Source: Yamagishiella unicocca
Lineage: Eukaryota > Chlorophyta > Chlorophyceae > Chlamydomonadales > Volvocaceae
Length of the DNA stretch: 64,000 nt
Assembly (NCBI GenBank): GCA_003116995.1
Contig: BDSL01000108.1
Span: forward strand, 1-64,000
Direction: 5' to 3'
The notes beneath the pieces are model-generated. The model was given only the letters and a program-made list of their open reading frames with translations. It was not told where the DNA came from and ran no database searches. Each line of letters begins with the position of its first letter. Position 1 is the first letter of the stretch. Shown here in pieces: positions 30,310 to 41,989 of this stretch. The translations under genes were made by a program, and so were the position numbers.

Positions 30310-33300
30310 CCTATGCGGTGCGACACACGATGTGCGGTGCCGCTTATGCGCCTATGCGGTGCGACGTCAGCTATGCGGTGCGGTGCCGCCTATGTGCTTA
30401 TGCGGTGTGGTGCCACGTATACGCCTATGCGGTGCGGTGCCGCCTATCCGCCTATGCGGTGCGATGTTGCCTATGCGGTGCGGTGCCGCCTATGCGCCTA
30501 TGCGGTGCGATGTCACCTATGCGGTGCGCTGCCGCCTATGTGGCTATGTGGTGTGGTGCCGCTTATGTGCCTATGTGGTGCAATGTCACTTATGCGGGGC
30601 CATCTACGTGCTTATGAGGTGCAGTGCTAGGTACGTGCTCGTGTAGTAGCACGTACGGGCCTATGCGGTGCGACGTCAGCTATGCGGTGCGGTGCCGCGT
30701 ATGTGCTTATGCGGTGTGGTGCCACGTATACGCCTATGCGGTGCGATGCTACCTATGTGGTGCGGTGCCACCTATGCGCGTATGCGGTGCGACGTCAGCT
30801 ATGCGGTGTGGTGCACTGCCGCCTATGCGCCTATGCGGTGCGGTGCCGCCTATGCGGTGCGACGTTTGCTATGCGGTGCGCTGCCGCCTATGCGCCTATG
30901 CGGTGCGATGTCAGCTATGCGGTGTATGCGCCTATGCGGTGTATGCGCCTATGCGGTGTGGTGCGCCTATCCGGTGCGACGTTAGCTATGCGCCTATGCG
31001 GTGCGATGTCACCTATGCGGTGCGCTGCCGCCTATGTGGCTATGTGGTGTGGTGCCGCTTATGTGGTTATGTGGTGCAATGTCACTTATGCGGGGCCATC
31101 TACGTGCTTATGAGGTGCAGTGCTAGGTACGTGCTCGTGTAGTACCACGTACGCGCCTATGCGGTGCGATGTCGCCTATGCGGTGCGGTGCCACCTATGC
31201 GCGTATGCGGTGCGACGTCAGCTATGCGGTGTGGTGCGCCTATGCGGTGTATGCGCCTATGCGGTGCGATGTGAGCTATGCGGTGTATGCGCCTATGCGG
31301 TGTATGCGCCTATGCGGTGTGGTGTGCCTATGCCTACTGCCGTGGAGCCACGTGGCGCTGAAGTGCGATGGGTGGCGCGTATGCGGTGCGATGTTGCCTA
31401 TGCGCCTATGCAGTGCGGTGCCGCTTATGCGCCTATGTGGTGCGACGTCAGCTATGCGGTGCGGTGCCGCCTATGTGCTTATGCGGTGTGGTGCCACGTA
31501 TACGCCTATGCGGTGCGGTGCCGCCTATCCGCCTATGCGGTGCGATGTTGCCTATGCGGTGCGGTGCCGCCTATGCGCCTATGCGGTGCGATGTCACCTA
31601 TGCGGTGCGCTGCCGCCTATGTGGCTATGAGGTGTGGTGCCGCTTATGTGGCAATGTGGTGCAATGTCACTTATGCGGGGCCATCTACGTGCTTATGAGG
31701 TGCCGCCTATGTGCTTATGCGGTGTGGTGCCACGTATACGCCTATGCGGTGCGATGGTACCTATGTGGTGCGGTGCCACCTATGCGCGTATGCGGTGCGA
31801 CGTCAGCTATGCGGTGTGGTGCCGCCTATGCGCCTATGCGGTGCGATGGCGCCTATGTGGTGCACTGCCGCCTATGCGCCTATGCGGTGCGGTGCCGCCT
31901 ATGCGGTGCGAGGTTTGCTATGCGGTGCGCTGCCGCCTATGCGCCTATGCGGTGCGATGTCAGCTATGCGGTGTATGCGCCTATGCGGTGTATGCGCCTA
32001 TGCGGTGTGGTGCGCCTATGCGGTGTATGCGCCTATGCGGTGCGATGTCACCTATGCGGTGTGGTGCCGCCTATGCGCCTATGCGGTGCGGTGCCGCCTA
32101 TGCGGTGCGACGTTAGCTATGCGCCTATGCGGTGCGATGTCACCTATGCGGTGCGCTGCCGCCTATGTGGCTATGTGGTGTGGTGCCGCTTATGTGCTTA
32201 TGTGGTGCAATGTCACTTATGCGGGGCCATCTACGTGCTTATGAGGTGCGGTGCTAGGTACGTGCTCGTGTAGTACCACGTACGCGCCTATGCGGTGCGA
32301 TGTGACCTATGCGGTGCGGTGCCACCTATGCGCGTATGCGGTGCGACGTCAGCTATGCGGTGTGGTGCCGCCTATGCGCGTATGCGGTGCGATGGCGCCT
32401 ATGTGGTGCACTGCCGCCTATGCGCCTATGCGGTGCGGTGCCGCCTATGTGCCTATGCGGTGTGGTGCTACGTATGCGCCTATGCGGTGCATCATGCGCC
32501 TATGCGGTGTGATGCAGTGCCTACGCACTACACGCACATAGGTACGCACTGTTGATGCCACGTACGCACCTATGTGGTGCCACTTATTAATGTGCGTATG
32601 TGGGTGCTCGTGGGTGGTGCCTATGCGCCTATGCGGTGTGGTGCGGTGTGATGCGGTGCCGCCTACCCGCCTATGTGATGCGGGTGCTCATGGGTGCCTA
32701 CGTAGTGTCACCTGGGTGCTGCTAGATGCTAGCTATCTACTGCTACTGGCTACTGAGGGCGTGTTTGCGCACATACGTTTAGGAGATATTAGAAAAGGAA
32801 TAGTACGAACCCGCTCACTGAGCGTGTGCTCGCGCCAAGTTGCAGCCACCTACTGCTGCTGGCCTATGTGCCTATGCGGTGTGGTGCCATGTATGCGCCT
32901 ATGCGGTGCGATGCTACCTATGCGGTGCGGTGCGACGTCAGCTATGCGGTGTGGTGCCACGTATGCGCCTATGCGCCTATGCGGTGCAGTGCCACCTACT
33001 GGTATGTGCCTATGCGGTGTGGTGCTACGTATGCGCCTATGCGGTGCGTCATGCGTCTATGTGGTGTCATGCGGTGCCTACGCACTGTTGGTGCCACATA
33101 CGCACCTATGTGGTGCCACCTATTAATGTGCGTATGTGGGTATATGTGCCACGTATACGCCTATGCGGTGCGATGCTACCTATGTGGTGCGGCGCCACCT
33201 ATGCGCGTATGCGGTGCGGTGCCGCCTATGCGACGTTTGCTATGCGGTGCAACGTTTGCTATGCGGTGCGCTGCCGCCTATGCGCCTATGCGGTGCGATG

Positions 33301-33590
33301 TCAGCTATGCGGTGTATGCGCCTATGCGGTGTATGCGCCTATGCGGTGTGGTGCGCCTATGCGGTGTATGCGCCTATGCGGTGCGATGTCACCTATGCGG
33401 TGTGGTGCCGCCTATGCGCCTATGCGGTGCCACGTATGCGCCTATGCGGTGCGATGTCACCTATGCGGTGTGGTGCCGCCTATGCGCCTATGCGGTGCGA
33501 TGTCGCCTGTACAGTGCGGTGCCGCCTATGCGCCTATGCGGTGCGATGGCGCCTATGTGGTGCGCTGCCGCCTATGCACCTATGCGGTCT
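30310..33590. repeat. 8+19-bp satellite array, block 6
   Basis: Contains the second copy (31,342-33,220) of the duplication shared with block 5 and the TTTAGGAGATATTAGAAAAG spacer at about 32,780. Confidence 0.92.
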
Positions 33591-33594
33591 GGTT

Positions 33595-34316
33595 GGTGCG
33601 CGGCTGTTGGCTGCTGTGATGCTGATAGGTTGTGTGGCTATTCATTTATGGTGCATTGGAAAAGGAATGGCATCAATCAGCTCAGTGGGCGGGTGCTGGC
33701 ACTGTGCTGCATGTGCCAGTGGGTCACACTGTGTGTCAAGTGGGCGCCGCCTATGCGCCTATGCACCTATGCGGTGTGGTTGGTGCGCGGCTGTTGGCTG
33801 CTGTGATGCTGATAGGTTGTGTGGCTATTCATTTATGGTGCATTGGAAAAGGAATGGCATCAATCAGCTCAGTGGGCGGGTGCTGGCACTGTGCTGCATG
33901 TGCCAGTGGGTCACACTGTGTGTCAAGTGGGCGCGCGCCTGGTGGGCGCTCTGATGCTGATAGGTTGTGCGGCCATTCATTTAGGGTGCATTGCAAAAGG
34001 AATGGCTTCAATTGGCACAGTGGGCGGCCGCTGGCGGGGGCTGCAAGGTGGCAGGCAGCAGGTGTCAGGTATGCGGCTATCGTGCTATCGGGCGTCACCT
34101 ATCAGGTGTCGGCTATCAGTATCAGGCGTCGGCTATCACCATCAGGCATCGGCTATCGCTATCGCGCTATCTTTTGCATCTGCGCGCGAAATGCAAAAAG
34201 TGCGGCCGCCGGGTTTCGAACCGGCGACCTCTCGCTTTTTCGCGCAGGTGCATAGCGGCGCCGCGCAGGCGCTGCGCAGCGGCATGGCGCAATGCTATGC
34301 GCAAGGCTACATAGTG
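33595..34316. repeat. Long interspersed unit, copy 6, with nested partial copy and deleted end
   Basis: Partial copy at 33,595-33,747, full copy from about 33,780. B-box at about 34,211-34,221. Truncated after GCGCAAGGCTACATA, so the TTGGTCACC landing site is absent. Confidence 0.88.
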
Positions 34317-34318
34317 GG

Positions 34319-37300
34319 CGAGTGGGCTTACCTCCCCCGCCCGGGCCGGGGGCAGCCGTGACACATGCGGGCGGGCCGCAATGGGCGTATACGCTTGCAG
34401 GCTTATGCTTGCAGGGCTATGCTTGCAGGGCTATACTTGCAGGGGTATGCTTGCAGAGGTATGCTTGCAGAGGTGCGACGTCACCTATGCGGTGCGATGT
34501 CAGCTATGTGGTGCGCTGCCGCGTATGCGCCTATGCGGTGCGATGTCACCTATGCGGTGCGGTGCTGCCTATGCGGTGTGCTTGCTGGGTTATGAGAGCG
34601 GTGCCACGTATGTGCGTATGCGGTGCGACGTCAGCTATGCGGTGTGGTGCCGCCTATGCGCCTATGCGGTGCGATGGCGCCTATGTGGTGCACTGCCGCC
34701 TATGCGCCTATGCGGTGCGGTGCCGCCTATGCGGTGCGACGTTTGCTATGCGGTGCGCTGCCGCCTATGCGCCTATGCAGTGCGGTGCCGCTTATGTGCC
34801 TATGCGGTGCGATGTCAGCTATGCGGTGCGGTGCCGCCTATGTGCCTATGCGGTGCGATGTGACCTATGCGGTGCGCTGCCGCCTATGTGGCTATGTGGT
34901 GTGGTGCCGCTTATGTGCCTATGTGGTGCAATGTCACTTATGCGGGGCCATCTACGTGCTTATGAGGTGCAGTGCTAGCGTGCAGTGCGTGGTGCGACGT
35001 CAGCTATGCGGTGTAGTGCCGCCTATGCGCCTATGCGGTGCGATGGCGCCTATGCGGTGCGACGTCAGCTATGCGGTGCGGTGCCGCCTATGTGCTTATG
35101 CGGTGTGGTGCCACGTATACGCCTATGCGGTGCGGTGCCGCCTATCCGCCTATGCGGTGCGATGGCGCCTATGTGGTGCACTGCTGCCTATGCGCCTATG
35201 CGGTGCGGTGCCGCCTATGCGGTGCGACGTTTGCGCGATGGGTGGCGCCTATGCGGTGCGATGTTGCCTATGCGCCTATGCAGTGCGGTGCCGCCTATGC
35301 GGCAATGCGGTGCGATGTTGCCTATGCGGTGCGGTGCCGCCTGTGCGCCTATGCGGTGCGATGTCACCTATGCGGTGCGCTGCCGCGTATGTGCCTATGT
35401 GGTGTGGTGCAGTGCTAGCTACGTGCTCGTGTAGTACGACGTGCGCGCCTATGCGGTGCGATGTCACCTATGCGGTGCGCCTATGCGGTGCGATGTCATC
35501 TATGCGGTGCGCTGCCGCGTATGTGCCTATGTGGTGTGGTGCCGCGTATGTGCCTATGTGGTGCAGTGCCATGTACGCACCTATGTGCCTATGCGGTGCG
35601 GTGCCGCCTATGCGCCTATGCGGTGCGATGTCACGTACGTGCTTATGAGGTGCAGTGCTAGCTACGTGCTCGTGTAGTACGAGGTGCGCGCCTATGCGGT
35701 GCGATGTCACCTATGCGGTGCGCCTATGCGGTGCGATGTCACCTATGCGGTGCGCTGCCGTGTATGTGCCTATGTGGTGTGGTGCCGCGTATGTGCCTAT
35801 GTGGTGCAGTGCCATGTACGCACCTATGTGCCTATGCGGTGCGGTGCCGCTTATGCGCCTATGCGGTGCAATGTCAGTTATGCGCCTATGCGGTATAATG
35901 TTGCCAATGCGGTGCGGTGCCGCCTATGCGCGTATGCGGTGCGGCGTCAGCTATGCGGTGCGGTGCCGCCTATGCGCCTATGCGGTGCGATGTCGCCTAT
36001 GCGGTGCACTGCCGGCTATGCGCCTATGCGGTGCGATGTTACCTATGCGGTGCGCTGCCACCTGTGCACCTATGCGGTGCGACGTCAGCTATGCGGTGCG
36101 CTGCCGCCTATGTGCCTATGCGGTGTGGTGCCACGTATGTGCCTATGCGGTGCGATGCTATCTATGCGGTGCGGTGCCGCCTATGCGCCTATGCGGTGCG
36201 GTGCCGCCTATGTGCCAATGCGGTGTGGTGCGGTGCGACGTCAGCTATGCGGTGCGCTGCCGCCTATGTGCCTATGCGGTGTGGTGCCACGTATGCGCCT
36301 ATGCGGTGCGATGCTATCTATGCGGTGCCGTGCCACCTATGCGCCTATGCGGTGCGATGTTGCCTATGCGGTGTGGTGCCACGTATGCGCCTCTGCGGTG
36401 CGATGTTACCTCTGCGGTGCGGTGCCACCTATGTGCCTATGCAGTGCCACCTATGCGCCTATGCGGTGCCACTTATGCGCCTATGCGGTGCCACCTATGC
36501 ACCTATGGAGTGCGCTGCCGCCTATGTGTGTATGCGGTGTGGTGCCACGTATGCGCCTATGCGGTGCAATGTTACCTATGCGGTGCGGTGCCACCTATGC
36601 GCCTATGCGGTGCGGTGCCGCCTATGCGGTGCGGTGCTGCCTATGCGCCTATGCGCCTATGCGGTGCCACGTATGTGCCTGTGCGTGATGCCTATGCGCC
36701 TATGCGGTGCAGTGCCACCTACCGGTATGTGCATATGCGGTGTGGTGCGGTGTGATGCGGCGCCGCCTACCCGCCTATGTGATGCGGGTGCTCATGGGTG
36801 CCTACGTAGTGTCACCTGGGTGCTGCTAGATGCTAGGTGGTACTGCCGCCTATGCGCCTATGTGGTGCTAGCTATGTGCTATGCAGTGCGGTGCCATCTA
36901 CGTGCTTATGAGGTGCAGTGCTAGCTACGTGCTTATGTAGTACCATGTACGCACCTATGTGGGGCCATGTGGTGCTTATGCGGTATGGGTGGCGCCTATG
37001 TGCCTATGCGGTGCGATGTCACCTATGCGGTGCGGTGCCGCTTATGCGCCTATGCGGTGCGGTGCCGCCTATGCGCCTATGCGCTGCGATGTCACCTATG
37101 TTGTGCGGTGTCGCCTATGCGCCTGTGCGGTGCCGCCTATGCGCCTATGAGCTGCAATGTCGCCTATGCGGTGCAGTGCCACGTACATGCTAGGGCGTGT
37201 GCTACTGCTGCATAGTCCAGGACACCTGTTTGGGCGTGTGCTGGGTGGGTGACACTGTGTGTCTTCCTGCACTGGGTGTCAGCTGGGTGCGCGGCTGTTG

Positions 37301-37906
37301 GCTGCTGTGATGCTGATAGGTTGTGTGGCTATTCATTTATGGTGCATTGGAAAAGGAATGGCATCAATCAGCTCCGTGGGCGGGTGCTGGCACTGTGCTG
37401 CATGTGCCAGTGGGTCACACTGTGTGTCAAGTGGGCGCGCGCCTGGTGGGCGCTCTGATGCTGATAGGTTGTGCGGCCATTCATTTAGGGCGCATTGCAA
37501 AAGGAATGGGTTCAATTGGCACAGTGGGCGGCCGCTGGCGGGGGCTGCAAGGTGGCAGGCAGCAGGTGTCAGCTATGGTGGGGCTATCGTGCTATCGGGC
37601 GTCACCTATCAGGCGTCGGCTATCAGTATCAGGCGTCGGCTATCACCATCAGGCATCGGCTATCGCTATTGCGCTATCTTTTGCATCTGCGCGCGAAATG
37701 CAAAAAGTGCGGCCGCCGGGTTTCGAACCGGCGACCTCTCGCTTTTTCGCGCAGGTGCATAGCGGCGCTGCGCAGGCGCTGCGCAGCGGCATGGCGCAAT
37801 GCTATGCGCAAGGCGCTATAAGCGCTGCGCCTAAAAAGGCTGCTCCCACATTGGTCACCTTCATACCTCCCGGGGGGAGGTAAGCACAAGCTGCGCAGGG
37901 GCTGCG
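34319..37906. repeat. 3.59-kb higher-order repeat, first tandem copy
   Basis: Junction with 14-bp array (34,388-34,470), satellite (34,470-37,192) and long-unit copy 7 (37,193-37,867, B-box about 37,709-37,719). Repeated almost exactly at +3,588 bp. Internal sub-repeats with TAGCTACGTGCTCGTGTAGT at about 35,410 and 35,660. Confidence 0.93.
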
Positions 37907-40900
37907 CGAGTGGGCTTACCTCCCCCGCCCGGGCCGGGGGCAGCCGTGACACATGCGGGCGGGCCGCAATGGGCGTATACGCTTGCAGGCTTATGCTTGC
38001 AGGGCTATGCTTGCAGGGCTATACTTGCAGGGGTATGCTTGCAGAGGTATGCTTGCAGAGGTGCGACGTCACCTATGCGGTGCGATGTCAGCTATGTGGT
38101 GCGCTGCCGCGTATGCGCCTATGCGGTGCGATGTCACCTATGCGGTGCGGTGCTGCCTATGCGGTGTGCTTGCTGGGTTATGAGAGCGGTGCCACGTATG
38201 TGCGTATGCGGTGCGACGTCAGCTATGCGGTGTGGTGCCGCCTATGCGCCTATGCGGTGCGATGGCGCCTATGTGGTGCACTGCCGCCTATGCGCCTATG
38301 CGGTGCGGTGCCGCCTATGCGGTGCGACGTTTGCTATGCGGTGCGCTGCCGCCTATGCGCCTATGCAGTGCGGTGCCGCTTATGTGCCTATGCGGTGCGA
38401 TGTCAGCTATGCGGTGCGGTGCCGCCTATGTGCCTATGCGGTGCGATGTGACCTATGCGGTGCGCTGCCGCCTATGTGGCTATGTGGTGTGGTGCCGCTT
38501 ATGTGCCTATGTGGTGCAATGTCACTTATGCGGGGCCATCTACGTGCTTATGAGGTGCAGTGCTAGCGTGCAGTGCGTGGTGCGACGTCAGCTATGCGGT
38601 GTAGTGCCGCCTATGCGCCTATGCGGTGCGATGGCGCCTATGCGGTGCGACGTCAGCTATGCGGTGCGGTGCCGCCTATGTGCTTATGCGGTGTGGTGCC
38701 ACGTATACGCCTATGCGGTGCGGTGCCGCCTATCCGCCTATGCGGTGCGATGGCGCCTATGTGGTGCACTGCTGCCTATGCGCCTATGCGGTGCGGTGCC
38801 GCCTATGCGGTGCGACGTTTGCGCGATGGGTGGCGCCTATGCGGTGCGATGTTGCCTATGCGCCTATGCAGTGCGGTGCCGCCTATGCGGCAATGCGGTG
38901 CGATGTTGCCTATGCGGTGCGGTGCCGCCTGTGCGCCTATGCGGTGCGATGTCACCTATGCGGTGCGCTGCCGCGTATGTGCCTATGTGGTGTGGTGCAG
39001 TGCTAGCTACGTGCTCGTGTAGTACGACGTGCGCGCCTATGCGGTGCGATGTCACCTATGCGGTGCGCCTATGCGGTGCGATGTCATCTATGCGGTGCGC
39101 TGCCGCGTATGTGCCTATGTGGTGTGGTGCCGCGTATGTGCCTATGTGGTGCAGTGCCATGTACGCACCTATGTGCCTATGCGGTGCGGTGCCGCCTATG
39201 CGCCTATGCGGTGCGATGTCACGTACGTGCTTATGAGGTGCAGTGCTAGCTACGTGCTCGTGTAGTACGAGGTGCGCGCCTATGCGGTGCGATGTCACCT
39301 ATGCGGTGCGCCTATGCGGTGCGATGTCACCTATGCGGTGCGCTGCCGTGTATGTGCCTATGTGGTGTGGTGCCGCGTATGTGCCTATGTGGTGCAGTGC
39401 CATGTACGCACCTATGTGCCTATGCGGTGCGGTGCCGCTTATGCGCCTATGCGGTGCAATGTCAGTTATGCGCCTATGCGGTATAATGTTGCCAATGCGG
39501 TGCGGTGCCGCCTATGCGCGTATGCGGTGCGGCGTCAGCTATGCGGTGCGGTGCCGCCTATGCGCCTATGCGGTGCGATGTCGCCTATGCGGTGCACTGC
39601 CGGCTATGCGCCTATGCGGTGCGATGTTACCTATGCGGTGCGCTGCCACCTGTGCACCTATGCGGTGCGACGTCAGCTATGCGGTGCGCTGCCGCCTATG
39701 TGCCTATGCGGTGTGGTGCCACGTATGTGCCTATGCGGTGCGATGCTATCTATGCGGTGCGGTGCCGCCTATGCGCCTATGCGGTGCGGTGCCGCCTATG
39801 TGCCAATGCGGTGTGGTGCGGTGCGACGTCAGCTATGCGGTGCGCTGCCGCCTATGTGCCTATGCGGTGTGGTGCCACGTATGCGCCTATGCGGTGCGAT
39901 GCTATCTATGCGGTGCCGTGCCACCTATGCGCCTATGCGGTGCGATGTTGCCTATGCGGTGTGGTGCCACGTATGCGCCTCTGCGGTGCGATGTTACCTC
40001 TGCGGTGCGGTGCCACCTATGTGCCTATGCAGTGCCACCTATGCGCCTATGCGGTGCCACTTATGCGCCTATGCGGTGCCACCTATGCACCTATGGAGTG
40101 CGCTGCCGCCTATGTGTGTATGCGGTGTGGTGCCACGTATGCGCCTATGCGGTGCAATGTTACCTATGCGGTGCGGTGCCACCTATGCGCCTATGCGGTG
40201 CGGTGCCGCCTATGCGGTGCGGTGCTGCCTATGCGCCTATGCGCCTATGCGGTGCCACGTATATAGGCGGCGCGATGCCTATGCGCCTATGCGGTGCAGT
40301 GCCACCTACCGGTATGTGCATATGCGGTGTGGTGCGGTGTGATGCGGCGCCGCCTACCCGCCTATGTGATGCGGGTGCTCATGGGTGCCTACGTAGTGTC
40401 ACCTGGGTGCTGCTAGATGCTAGGTGGTACTGCCGCCTATGCGCCTATGTGGTGCTAGCTATGTGCTATGCAGTGCGGTGCCATCTACGTGCTTATGAGG
40501 TGCAGTGCTAGCTACGTGCTTATGTAGTACCATGTACGCACCTATGTGGGGCCATGTGGTGCTTATGCGGTATGGGTGGCGCCTATGTGCCTATGCGGTG
40601 CGATGTCACCTATGCGGTGCGGTGCCGCTTATGCGCCTATGCGGTGCGGTGCCGCCTATGCGCCTATGCGCTGCGATGTCACCTATGTTGTGCGGTGTCG
40701 CCTATGCGCCTGTGCGGTGCCGCCTATGCGCCTATGAGCTGCAATGTCGCCTATGCGGTGCAGTGCCACGTACATGCTAGGGCGTGTGCTACTGCTGCAT
40801 AGTCCAGGACACCTGTTTGGGCGTGTGCTGGGTGGGTGACACTGTGTGTCTTCCTGCACTGGGTGTCAGCTGGGTGCGCGGCTGTTGGCTGCTGTGATGC

Positions 40901-41495
40901 TGATAGGTTGTGTGGCTATTCATTTATGGTGCATTGGAAAAGGAATGGCATCAATCAGCTCCGTGGGCGGGTGCTGGCACTGTGCTGCATGTGCCAGTGG
41001 GTCACACTGTGTGTCAAGTGGGCGCGCGCCTGGTGGGCGCTCTGATGCTGATAGGTTGTGCGGCCATTCATTTAGGGCGCATTGCAAAAGGAATGGGTTC
41101 AATTGGCACAGTGGGCGGCCGCTGGCGGGGGCTGCAAGGTGGCAGGCAGCAGGTGTCAGCTATGGTGGGGCTATCGTGCTATCGGGCGTCACCTATCAGG
41201 CGTCGGCTATCAGTATCAGGCGTCGGCTATCACCATCAGGCATCGGCTATCGCTATTGCGCTATCTTTTGCATCTGCGCGCGAAATGCAAAAAGTGCGGC
41301 CGCCGGGTTTCGAACCGGCGACCTCTCGCTTTTTCGCGCAGGTGCATAGCGGCACTGCGCAGGCGCTGCGCAGCGGCATGGCGCAGTGCTATGCGCAAGG
41401 CGCTATAAGCGCTGCGCCTAAAAAGGCTGCTCCCACATTGGTCACCTTCATACCTCCCGGGGGGAGGTAAGCACCTCCCGGGGGGAGGTAAGCAC
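37907..41495. repeat. 3.59-kb higher-order repeat, second tandem copy
   Basis: Offset to the first copy is 3,588 bp, becoming 3,587 bp after a small local rearrangement near 40,260 (TATATAGGCGGCGCGATG in place of TATGTGCCTGTGCGTGATG). Contains long-unit copy 8 (40,780-41,453, B-box about 41,306). Ends with two palindromes instead of one. Confidence 0.93.
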
Positions 41496-41499
41496 AAGC

Positions 41500-41989
41500 T
41501 GCGCAGGGGCTGCGCGAGTGGGCTTACCTCCCCCGCCCGGGCCGGGGGCAGCCGTCACATGTGCGGGCGGGCCGGAAGGGGCGCACGCTTGCAGGCCTAT
41601 GCTTGCAGGGCTATGCTTGCAGGGCTATGCTTGCAAGGCTATGCTTGCAAGGCTATGCTTGCAGGGCTATGCTTGCAGGAGTATGCTTGCAGGGCTATGG
41701 GCGGGTGTCATGCGGGTACACACTTTTATGCTTGCGCAAGCAGGGTATGCTTGCAGGGGTATAGTTGCAGGCATATGCTTGCAAAGGATATGCTTGTGCA
41801 CAGAGAATACTTGCAGGAGTATACTTGCAGGCATATGCTTGGAGGCGGCGTACACTTTAGAGGTGGCCCACGGGTCAGAGGCCGACGGGTTGGAGGCCCA
41901 CGGGTCAGAGGGCCACGGGTTGGTGGCCCATGGGGCGGAGGCCCACGGGTTGGTGGCCCACGGGTTAGGGGTGGAGACACATGGTGCGT
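41500..41989. repeat. Junction 8: extended 14-bp and 15-bp arrays
   Basis: The longest junction: 14-bp repeats with degenerate forms (41,583-41,850), the GGCGGCGTACACTTTAGAGG linker, then 15-bp repeats (41,860-41,985). Confidence 0.88.
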
